A DNA stretch of 64,000 nt, taken from NCBI GenBank assembly GCA_030448265.1, contig JAUJNG010000025.1:1-64000 (forward strand), read 5' to 3'. Position 1 is the stretch's first letter, and each line of letters opens with the position of its first letter. Both the position numbers and the translations under genes were made by a program. Below the pieces are notes generated by a model. That model was not told the origin of the DNA. It saw only the letters and a list, made by a program, of their open reading frames with translations, and did not search any database. Positions 56,757 to 63,839 of this stretch are shown here, one piece after another. Source of the DNA: Abditibacterium sp. (GTDB lineage Bacteria; Armatimonadota; Abditibacteriia; Abditibacteriales; Abditibacteriaceae).

Positions 56757-57878
56757 TTAAACAAAACGGTGCGGCACGAAACGGCTCCCATTGCCGGTGA
56801 TAAGTCCACTGTCTTCGCGGATGCCCAGCCCCGCCGCCTGCCCGTCCACGATCCACGACCCCAGAACCGGAAAATGGCCTCCAAAATCGGGAAGCATCCT
56901 CAATTCCTGATAAACGAACGGCCCTGAATACATTCCGCCGGTTTCAAACACCCTCGCTCCGTTTTCCACGAGCGAGACGTTGGCGCCTTCGCGCGCCAGA
57001 AGCGGTTTGCGCGCGTAGGAATCGCCCCAGGGTTCCAATGCGGCGCGCAGCAAAAGCGGGTGGTCGGGAAACAGCTCCCACAACACGACGAGGAGCGCTT
57101 TGTTGGACAAAATCATCTTCCAGGGCGGCTCTACCCAGCGCGTCGGAGCATTGGGAACGAAAGTGCCGAACTCTTCGCGCATCATCCATTCGTAGGGATA
57201 GAGCTTGAAAATCAGCCCGATCTCGCGCCCGCGCTCATCGAGAAATCGGCGCCGCGCGGGGTGCCAGGCGATGCGGTCGATGCCGAGATAATGGGTCGAA
57301 AAACCGGCCTGCACCGCCGTGTCGCGCAGGTAGTTGGCGGTCATGAAATCTTCGTCGCCATCGTCAATCGAGGTGACGTGAAGGAAATCTCCGCTCTCGC
57401 TCCTCAAACCCGCCCACGCCGCGATGAGGCGTTCGTGAATCGAGTTCCACTGGTCGCCCGCGTCGCCCCACCGGTTTTTGAGCCACTCCCACTGCACGAC
57501 GGCGGCTTCGATGAGGCCGGTGGGCGTGTCGGCGTTGTATTCGAGCAGTTTGATGTCGCGTCCGTCGAACCACAAATCGAAACGCCCGTAAATGGAGCGC
57601 TCGCGGCGCCCCCACGAACTCGTGATCCAGGGCACCAGGGAATCGGGAATCTGAAACTGCGCCCACAAATCGCGCGCGATGACGTGTTCCACCGCCGCGA
57701 GGCACATCTCGTGGAGTTCCTGACTGGCGGCTTCGAGATGGTCGATTTGCGCGGCGGAAAACTCGTAAAAGGCGCTTTCATCCCAGTAAGGGCGCCCGTC
57801 GGTGAGATGAAAAGTGAGTCCCTGATCCGCAACGACCTTTTCCCAGTCGGGGCGCGGCGTGGTGGAGATGCGCTGCAT
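56757..57878 (-). CDS. glutathionylspermidine synthase-like ATP-grasp protein (YgiC/YjfC type)
   Basis: The 373-residue product resembles the synthetase half of GspS and the E. coli YgiC/YjfC proteins. It has FYEFSAAQIDHLEAASQELHEMC, YGRFDLWFDGRDIKLLEYNADTPTGLIEAAVVQWEW, HVTSIDDGDEDFMTANYLRDTA, WKMILSNKALLVVLWELFPDHPLLL and SGPFVYQELRMLPDFGGHFPVLGSWIVDGQAAG. The ATP-grasp ligands in these blocks look complete. The peptide acceptor is unknown and no spermidine link is shown for YgiC. A small Gly-rich lipoprotein gene lies 3 bp upstream, as in ygiB-ygiC. Confidence 0.9.
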   Translation of the reverse strand: MQRISTTPRPDWEKVVADQGLTFHLTDGRPYWDESAFYEFSAAQIDHLEAASQELHEMCLAAVEHVIARDLWAQFQIPDSLVPWITSSWGRRERSIYGRFDLWFDGRDIKLLEYNADTPTGLIEAAVVQWEWLKNRWGDAGDQWNSIHERLIAAWAGLRSESGDFLHVTSIDDGDEDFMTANYLRDTAVQAGFSTHYLGIDRIAWHPARRRFLDERGREIGLIFKLYPYEWMMREEFGTFVPNAPTRWVEPPWKMILSNKALLVVLWELFPDHPLLLRAALEPWGDSYARKPLLAREGANVSLVENGARVFETGGMYSGPFVYQELRMLPDFGGHFPVLGSWIVDGQAAGLGIREDSGLITGNGSRFVPHRFV

Positions 57879-57881
57879 CGC

Positions 57882-58154
57882 TTAGGCGCCTGACCCGCCA
57901 AAAGAGCGGCCAAATCCGCCGAAACCGCCACTGCGGGCCCCACTTTGCGCGCCGCCGAAACTGCCACCTCCGCCGCCTCTGTAATAGTTGCCGCCCACAC
58001 GACCACTCCTTCCGCAGTCGTCGCTGGTCTGGGGCGTGGAACGGTTATCGTCGCAGTCGCGCCCGCCGCAGCCCGAAAGCAGCGCGGGCAGGGCCGGAGA
58101 CAGCAAAACCAGCGCGACGCCCGCGCTGAGTCGTTTTTTGACGGGAATTTCCAT
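57882..58154 (-). CDS. small Gly-rich lipoprotein next to the GspS-like gene
   Basis: The 90-residue product has a signal peptide with a lipobox-like LLSGC (GVALVLLSPALPALLSGCGG). A Cys/Asp-rich CDDNRSTPQTSDDCG follows, then a Gly/Ser/Arg-rich tail (RGGGGGSFGGAQSGARSGGFGGFGRSFGGSG). It is 3 bp upstream of the ATP-grasp gene. E. coli pairs the lipoprotein YgiB/YjfM with YgiC/YjfC; this protein is shorter and not clearly homologous, but has the same layout. A family-B hairpin lies 23 bp upstream. Confidence 0.72.
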   Translation of the reverse strand: MEIPVKKRLSAGVALVLLSPALPALLSGCGGRDCDDNRSTPQTSDDCGRSGRVGGNYYRGGGGGSFGGAQSGARSGGFGGFGRSFGGSGA

Positions 58155-58176
58155 TGCGCTTCAGTTTAGAAAAATC

Positions 58177-58280
58177 GCAGCGAATGAATTCGCCCCAAGG
58201 GAACGAAGTCCGCCTGCGCGGACTGGGGCCTCAACCTGCGAAGGCAGGTTTCGTTTCCTTGCGGCGAATTTATTCGCTGC
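58177..58280. repeat. family-B inverted repeat (copy 3)
   Basis: Outer arms GCAGCGAATGAATTCGCC / GGCGAATTTATTCGCTGC, with inner GTCCGCCTGCGCGGAC and CCTGCGAAGGCAGG hairpins as in copies 1 and 2 but in inverse order. Its right arm holds the TAA of rimI (58270). Confidence 0.88.
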
Positions 58281-58686
58281 TTCGCCGCATCAACAGCGCC
58301 GCCTCGCCGTTGTCGTAGTAACCGGCGCGCTTTCCGACAACTTGGAAACCGCGCGACTCATACAAACCCAGCGCCGCCGCGTTCGATTCGCGCACTTCGA
58401 GCCACACGCGCGCCGCGCCGCGCTTGCGCCAAATTTCAAGTCCTTCGTCAAGCAGTTTGCGCGCGACACCGCGCCCACGAAACTCCGGCAAAACGCCGAT
58501 GCGCGCCAGTTCCGCTTCGTCGCCGACCGTCCAGCCAATGAGATAAGCGATGGGAGCGCCCAACTCGTCGCGGTGAAGCAGAACCAGATATTTTGGGTCG
58601 CTTAGCAGTTCGCGCAGCGCTTTCTCGCTCCAAAATGTCGGAAAAACGGCGCGTTCGAGGGCGCAAAGTGCGGGCAGGTCGTCCAT
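58270..58686 (-). CDS. rimI: ribosomal-protein-alanine N-acetyltransferase RimI-like
   Basis: The 138-residue GNAT protein has DDLPALCALERAVFPTFWSEKALRELL, the RimI opening. It continues PIAYLIGWTVGDEAELARIGVLPEFRGRGVARKLLDEGL (acetyl-CoA loop R-G-R-G-V-A) and VWLEVRESNAAALGLYESRGFQVVGKRAGYY. It acetylates the N-terminal Ala of bS18 by analogy. The ATG at 58686 overlaps the tsaB stop by one base (TGATG), so the two are coupled. tsaB-rimI is a standard pair. The stop is in a hairpin repeat. Confidence 0.92.
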   Translation of the reverse strand: MDDLPALCALERAVFPTFWSEKALRELLSDPKYLVLLHRDELGAPIAYLIGWTVGDEAELARIGVLPEFRGRGVARKLLDEGLEIWRKRGAARVWLEVRESNAAALGLYESRGFQVVGKRAGYYDNGEAALLMRRSSE

Positions 58687-59456
58687 CAAAACCCCGCGAG
58701 ATGGCGCTCGGCGTGCGAGGGCGCCAGATAAAGCGGCGCGACTTCGAGCGGGTTTCCCGCTTCGCCGCCGACGATTTGCGCCGCGCCCGCGAGCGCGATT
58801 TCCAGCGCAATCGCTTCGGGCGCGACTTCGGCGAGTTCGTAGGCTTCGCCGCGCGCTTCGAGCAACTGCGCCGCTTCCCCCGCCGCGTCGCCACAAAGCA
58901 AAATTGGCGGTTCGATTTCCGAGGCTAAACCCTGCGAATAAGCGCCGTCGAGGTGCATTTTGGCGTCGGCGATCCATTCGGCCTGCGCGGGCGCGAGCGA
59001 ATCGCCGCTCATCTCGAAAATTTTGCCGTAGAGCGCACCAGGACGGCACGGCGATAGAACCAGGGCGACGCGCGGCTCCAAATCGAGAGTTTTGGATTTT
59101 TTACGGCGCGGAAGGGCTTCGAGTCGAGCGCGAAAGGTCGCGCTGGCGATGGCATCGAATGTCGGCACGCCCGCCAGAGGAATGGAGAGGGTTTGAGCGA
59201 GAGTTTTGAAAGTGGAAAGGCCAATGCGAAGGCTCGTCCAACTGCCAGGGCCGATGCCGATGGCGAGGCCGTCGAGTTCTTCGATTTTCCACTCGGCTTC
59301 CTGTAAAACGGCGTCGAAAGTCGCCATGACGAGGCGCGACAGCGCGCGCGGCTCTTCGATGGCGGCGCTGGCGGCGAGCTGGGCGCCGTCGCCCCAGATT
59401 TCGAGGGCAGCGAGTGAGGCGACCGCGCCGCCGCATTCGAGCGCGAGGATTTTCAT
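58686..59456 (-). CDS. tsaB: tRNA threonylcarbamoyladenosine biosynthesis protein TsaB
   Basis: The 256-residue product is a TsaD paralogue that supports t6A formation. It has MKILALECGGAVASLAAL, the helical RALSRLVMATFDAVLQEAEW, GLAIGIGPGSWTSLRIGLSTFKTLAQTLSIPLAGVPTFDAIA (TsaB signature) and a C-terminal GNPLEVAPLYLAPSHAERH. The usual length is 220-240. Its ATG is at 59456. TsaD is further down the same strand and TsaE/TsaC are not in the window. Confidence 0.92.
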   Translation of the reverse strand: MKILALECGGAVASLAALEIWGDGAQLAASAAIEEPRALSRLVMATFDAVLQEAEWKIEELDGLAIGIGPGSWTSLRIGLSTFKTLAQTLSIPLAGVPTFDAIASATFRARLEALPRRKKSKTLDLEPRVALVLSPCRPGALYGKIFEMSGDSLAPAQAEWIADAKMHLDGAYSQGLASEIEPPILLCGDAAGEAAQLLEARGEAYELAEVAPEAIALEIALAGAAQIVGGEAGNPLEVAPLYLAPSHAERHLAGF

Positions 59457-59571
59457 GGCGGGAAGTTTAAGAAAGTGCGGCGATGAGAAGGCGGCGCCCT
59501 AAACTTTGTGCCATGTCGTTTCGCACCCAGTTGGGGAGATTGCGCCGCATCCTCGATTATGCCTCGTGGCG

Positions 59572-59789
59572 GCGCTTTACCGCTTTGCGGCCCTCACCCG
59601 TCGCTTCGCGCCACCCACGCCCAGAGGGCACCCGCGCAAGCGGGAGAAGGACATAGCGCGCCACTTCAACCGAGCAGTGAAATCACGAAAGTGGGAGTGT
59701 GTCCTTCTCCCGCTTGCGCGGGTGCGGGCGTGGGTGGCGCGAAGCGACGGGTGAGGGCCGGAGCGTAGCGACGGGAAAGCGCTACGCGC
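59572..59789. repeat. long inverted repeat, family C (copy 2)
   Basis: Arms of about 70-75 bp with short interruptions: GCCCTCACCCGTCGCTTCGC, CCACGCCCAGAGGGCACCCG and GCGCAAGCGGGAGAAGGACA with their complements around a ~50-bp centre. It occupies most of the 325-base gap between tsaB and the DUF5693 gene, and its right end overlaps the DUF5693 stop codon region (59782). A 47-codon frame at 59513-59656 runs into it and ends inside. Confidence 0.88.
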
Positions 59790-61809
59790 CCGCTTTCACC
59801 AGTTCCCTCGCCGCCTCGCTCTGCTGTGGCCGAACCATTTGCCGCCGCGCCGTAAACTTATCGAAAAGCCACAGCGCCACGAAACCGCCGAAAGCGCCCA
59901 GAAATACGCCGGTAATCGAGCGCCAGATCGAATAAAACACCGGCGTGTGAATGTGGCACATGGTGTTGAGAACGTCGGTCTGGCCAATCGTCGCCACCAC
60001 GAGCGCGCCCCAGGCGAGCCATTTCTGGCGCCGCAGCATAAACAAAACCGCGATCAAAAACGCGGGATGGCCCAGGAAAATTTCCTTGGTGCGCGGGCGC
60101 GTGATGAAGATTTTTTCGAGCGTGGCGCGCAAATTGAGTTCGAGGGTGGAAATCTCCATTCCCGATTCGTTGCCGAAACGCGCCATCCAGATGTAGCCGG
60201 CGAACAAAATCACCACCGAGGTGAACGCGACACGCACTGTAAATGGCTTTGCCAGGGCGCGATTGAAGCGCGCTTTCATCAAATCGCGCCCCGCCGCCGC
60301 GCCATTTTTCTCGACGCGATGGGGAAACAGTTCGCCCAGAAACGCCAGAGGAATGATGAGAAGCGGCAAAAACTGCGTCGCTTTTTCGCCCAGAAACTCG
60401 TCGGCCTTGCTCATGTAGCGCCAGTTGTTGAGCAGAGACACCACCAGAAAACCGCCGATGAGTGTTAGGAGTGTGGTTTTCCACAGAATCCCGAAGCCCA
60501 GCAGCGCGACGTTTTTGGGCGTGTGCGGCTTGTCGAGCGTTTTGAGGCCGTCCCAGACGAGCGGCAAACCGCCCCACAGCATCGCCACAATCGGAAACAC
60601 AATTCCCGCCTGAAGCGCCATCAATTGAGCGCCTTTGCCCGCGAAATTCGAAAGCCCCGCAATCAAAAACAGGCCGGCGAAGAGCCATCGGCGCTGCGCG
60701 CGCGGGGACAAATCGAAAAACAGATTGAGCAGCAAAAGCGTGCCACCCACGACGCCCAGACCGCTTCCAAACAGCATCAGCGTTCGCACGATTTTGGCGC
60801 CGCGTTCGCCGAAAGTGGCGGCGAATTGAGCTTGCGGGTAGTCGCCGAAAGGCTGCGCGTCGCCCATTTGCAGCGCGGGACGCAGAAACGGCACCAGGGG
60901 CGTGGGCGAAGTCAAATCGCTCGAAACCCGTTCGATGAAATCGAGATTTTGGCGGTAGGGCGTTTTTTCGAGTTCGATGGGCGGCAGCTTGACGCCTTCT
61001 TCGGGGATTTTCGGCTCACCTTTTTGCTGGCGCACCAGGCGCAGATAGAGCACGCGCATATTGCGCTCTTTGGCCGCGCGCACGAATCGATCCACCAGAA
61101 TATCGGGTTTGGCGCGCGCCGCTTCGTCGGCGGTGACGGTGTGCAGGCGCACCAAAGCGCCCTCGGTGTTTTTGGCGAAATCGGGGCCGCCGCGCTGTTT
61201 GGAAAACTCGATATTAGTGAAAACCAGGCCGCGCCGCCGCATCTCGCGCGCCGCGCCCGAAACCAGCGATTCGTAGCCCAAAACTTCATCTTCCGCGAAA
61301 ATGACGACTTTGGCGCCGATTTTTTCCACATCATCGAGCAGAGTTCCGATGCGCGCGGGCGTCAGATTGAGCGGGTTGGAAACGCGCGCCGTGACGCTGT
61401 AGCCGTTGTCGCGCGCGAACTGGACTTGCTGCGGGTCGAAGCCGAGCTGGATGTCGCCCACCAGTTGCTTGGACGCGGGCAGCAGAATTCCAAATGACCC
61501 GCCGGAACGCGGCTCCAGCTCGATTTTGCGCAGCGCCGAGACGCTCGAAGCCTGACCGAAGAGGCGCGGCCAGATCTGCTCGATGAGTTTGGGGTCGGTG
61601 GAGGTAATGAGAAAGCGGTATCTGGGATCGATGGCGTCCCAGTCGAGGCCGCGATACACCTGCTGCGCGACTTCGCGCGAGGTGATGGTGAGGCGCGCAT
61701 TGTCGCGCAACGTGCCCAGCGTCTGGTTGTAGAGCGCCAGACTGGTAGCGCCGCGCTTTTTGAAATCCTGGAGCAGCTGCGCCTGGGAGATGCCGTAAGC
61801 GTCGGCCAT
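59782..61809 (-). CDS. DUF5693 multi-pass membrane protein
   Basis: The ~675-residue product (from the first ATG) has an N-terminal extracytoplasmic domain of ~330 residues (MADAYGISQAQLLQDFKKRGATSLAL, IGAKVVIFAEDEVLGYESLVSGAA, PDILVDRFVRAAKERNMRVLYLRLV). At least eight membrane helices follow, from about 345 to the end (VVGGTLLLLNLFFDL, RWLFAGLFLIAGLSNF, IVFPIVAMLWGGLPLVW, VRVAFTSVVILFAGYIWMA). The pattern is DUF5693, whose function is unknown. In-frame sequence upstream of 61809 continues to 61962 and encodes a basic stretch plus a membrane helix (FRLGWILVAIGLLNALFWTFG), expected in the family, but no ATG, GTG or TTG occurs there. An ATC at 61962-61960 with AAGG upstream is the likely start. 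Confidence 0.85.
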   Translation of the reverse strand: MADAYGISQAQLLQDFKKRGATSLALYNQTLGTLRDNARLTITSREVAQQVYRGLDWDAIDPRYRFLITSTDPKLIEQIWPRLFGQASSVSALRKIELEPRSGGSFGILLPASKQLVGDIQLGFDPQQVQFARDNGYSVTARVSNPLNLTPARIGTLLDDVEKIGAKVVIFAEDEVLGYESLVSGAAREMRRRGLVFTNIEFSKQRGGPDFAKNTEGALVRLHTVTADEAARAKPDILVDRFVRAAKERNMRVLYLRLVRQQKGEPKIPEEGVKLPPIELEKTPYRQNLDFIERVSSDLTSPTPLVPFLRPALQMGDAQPFGDYPQAQFAATFGERGAKIVRTLMLFGSGLGVVGGTLLLLNLFFDLSPRAQRRWLFAGLFLIAGLSNFAGKGAQLMALQAGIVFPIVAMLWGGLPLVWDGLKTLDKPHTPKNVALLGFGILWKTTLLTLIGGFLVVSLLNNWRYMSKADEFLGEKATQFLPLLIIPLAFLGELFPHRVEKNGAAAGRDLMKARFNRALAKPFTVRVAFTSVVILFAGYIWMARFGNESGMEISTLELNLRATLEKIFITRPRTKEIFLGHPAFLIAVLFMLRRQKWLAWGALVVATIGQTDVLNTMCHIHTPVFYSIWRSITGVFLGAFGGFVALWLFDKFTARRQMVRPQQSEAARELVKAGA

Positions 61810-62095
61810 CGAGCGCGTGTCCTCGTAGTCGAGGGTAATCTGGGTTTGAACGAGTTGGTTTTCGTAGTTCCAGCGACCAAACGTCCAGAACAGCGCGTTG
61901 AGCAGGCCGATGGCGACTAAAATCCAGCCCAGGCGAAAACGGCGAGAAGAAAATACGTTGATGGGAGCAACCTTGGTGGAAAAGACTGCTACAAATTGTG
62001 GCGTCTGAAAGGGAGAGCGTCAAATGCGATGGGGAAAGAAGTGTGGAAAAAATTGCAGTGGCGATGGGCGCCGACCGTTTCCCACTTCCCACAAA

Positions 62096-62130
62096 CAAAA
62101 ATGCCCGAAGGCAAAGCCTTCAGGCATCAG
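62096..62130 (-). terminator. rho-independent terminator after the nucleotidase-like gene
   Basis: On the minus strand GATGCCTGAAGGCTTTGCCTTCGGGCATTTTTG: a stem with one mismatch and a T5 tract, about 14 bp after the stop at 62144. Confidence 0.8.
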
Positions 62131-62143
62131 ATGAAACCGGCGC

Positions 62144-62797
62144 TCATTTCGGCCCAAAACGCGCCGAGTTGTCCGGCGAAACTTCGCCCCTGCCGCGAAT
62201 GTAAGCGCCGAGGGCATCGAGCAAACTCGAATTGGATTTGCGAGCTTTGGCGCTGCTCCAGATGTTGAAATAACCGGCAGCGCCTTCGGCCAGAGCGACG
62301 GGCATGGCGACGGCGTAAGTGGTCTCGTCGCTGAGCGGGCGGCCACCGACGCGAATCGAAGACACCCGCTTGCCCGACGGCGCGCTCGCATCGAAGGTGG
62401 CCTCGAAACCGGCGCCGTGCAAAAAAGCGGGCGAACCGGTCGGATAAACACTGGCGGCGCGCTCCAACGCGGCGCGAATCTGGGCGCCAGACAACGAAAG
62501 CGTCACGACGGAATCTTCGCCAAAGGAGAGGAGCGCCGCGAGACTGGCACCATCGACGCTTCCGGCGCTGAGTGTGCCGCTTCGCAGCGCGCCCGCGTTG
62601 ATGAGCGCTAATTCGGCCCCGCCCGCGCTCTGGAGCGCGTCGGCCACTAATCGGCCCCAGGCGGTTTCCTGGCGCGTCGCTTTGAGATTGGGAAAATCGG
62701 CGGCGGCGCGGCCCACCGGCTGCGCCAGGGCCAAAGGCGCGAGCGAAAGACACAGCGCCATCGCCAACAATTGGCACAATCGGGGAAAAGGTTTCAT
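62144..62797 (-). CDS. exported 5'-nucleotidase C-terminal-domain protein
   Basis: The 217-residue product has a signal peptide (LCQLLAMALCLSLAPLALAQ) and then only the substrate-binding C-domain of UshA-type nucleotidases: WGRLVADALQSAGGAELALINAGALRSGTLSAGSVDG, LLSFGEDSVVTLSLSGAQIRAALERA, GAGFEATFDASAPSGKRVSSIRVGG and TTYAVAMPVALAEG. The metallophosphatase half is absent, so it is probably not a nucleotidase alone. It may bind nucleotides or partner another enzyme. It is divergent from the methyltransferase gene. Confidence 0.85.
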   Translation of the reverse strand: MKPFPRLCQLLAMALCLSLAPLALAQPVGRAAADFPNLKATRQETAWGRLVADALQSAGGAELALINAGALRSGTLSAGSVDGASLAALLSFGEDSVVTLSLSGAQIRAALERAASVYPTGSPAFLHGAGFEATFDASAPSGKRVSSIRVGGRPLSDETTYAVAMPVALAEGAAGYFNIWSSAKARKSNSSLLDALGAYIRGRGEVSPDNSARFGPK

Positions 62798-62944
62798 GAG
62801 GTCGCGCTACCATACGCTCAGTTTGCCAGGTGGGTTCATCACGAGAACGGTTTCTTTTTCTCGCCCCAAAAACTGCCGAAACGGGGCGATTGCGCTAACC
62901 TCTGAAGGCGTCTCGTTCTTCTCCGCGACGCGATTTAGAGTTCT

Positions 62945-63838
62945 ATGCACCAGCGTTTAATGGATTTTCTGGCCGACCCACATGATGGCAGCCCTCTTTC
63001 TCTGCACACTTTCGAAGGCCGCGACGACAGCACCCGCGACGGCGTTTTGCTCAACGAAGCGAGCGGGCGTTTTTACGTGATTCAAGACGGCATCCCCACG
63101 CTTTTCATCGACGAACTGCGCCCCGACGACACGGCGTTCGCGCGCCGCTACGATGGGCGCCTCAAGGCGCTGGGCTGCGAAGTGAAGGTCTCCGGCGGCG
63201 AAAAAGCGGGCGATCTGACGCGCATCGAAAACGAGCGCCAGGCCCGCGACGATCAGGCCGAAGACTACGACCGTATGTTGTCGATGAAAGTGCTGGGCCT
63301 CTTCGAAATTCCGCGCTACAAAGCCGCACTCAGCGAGGAAACCGCGTCGCCGCTTCTCGAAGCGGGCTGCGGCACGGGCCGTCTGACCCACGTTTTCGCC
63401 CAAATCGCGCCCGACGTAGTGGCGGTCGATATGTCGCGCGAATCGCTGGTTCGCAACCGCGTGCGCCATCACGCGCGCACCTACAATCCGGTTCATTACG
63501 TCCACGCCGATCTCACGCATCTGCCGCTCAAAGACGCGGTTTTTGGCCGGTGCGCCCACGCGGGCGTTTATGAACACATTCCCTCGCGCGACCTGCGCCT
63601 TCAATTTCTCTCCCACGCGCGGCGCACCATGAAAAAAGAGGGCGTGCTGATGATTTCGGCCTATCGCTATGGCGGCGTCACCAAATGGTTCGAAAAAGAA
63701 GGCGAACACGACGGCGGCATTCCCTTTTTCCGCTTCACGCCCGATGAACTGCGGAGCGAAGTCGAAAGCGCGTTTCGGGTCGAAAAACTGGTGCCCAACC
63801 TCGGCATTTATATGTCGATGGTCGTGGCGCGGGCTTGA
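62945..63838 (+). CDS. SAM-dependent methyltransferase with a Trm112-like N-terminus
   Basis: The 297-residue product starts with a short beta domain (LMDFLADPHDGSPLSLHTF ... RFYVIQDGIPTLFIDE), close to the Trm112/YcaR zinc-less module that often precedes methyltransferases. A class I methyltransferase fold then follows: motif I LLEAGCGTGRLTHVF, VVAVDMSRESLVRNRVRHH, HADLTHLPLKDAVFGRCAHAGVYEHIP, and GVLMISAYRYGG. The substrate is unknown. It is a single gene near the right edge of the window. Confidence 0.87.
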   Translation: MHQRLMDFLADPHDGSPLSLHTFEGRDDSTRDGVLLNEASGRFYVIQDGIPTLFIDELRPDDTAFARRYDGRLKALGCEVKVSGGEKAGDLTRIENERQARDDQAEDYDRMLSMKVLGLFEIPRYKAALSEETASPLLEAGCGTGRLTHVFAQIAPDVVAVDMSRESLVRNRVRHHARTYNPVHYVHADLTHLPLKDAVFGRCAHAGVYEHIPSRDLRLQFLSHARRTMKKEGVLMISAYRYGGVTKWFEKEGEHDGGIPFFRFTPDELRSEVESAFRVEKLVPNLGIYMSMVVARA

Positions 63839-63839
63839 A

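Noticed and set aside
60523-61497. Antisense ORF (324 codons) opposite DUF5693
   Set aside because: Shadow frame of the membrane protein gene, extremely Arg/Gln/His-rich, no conserved pattern.
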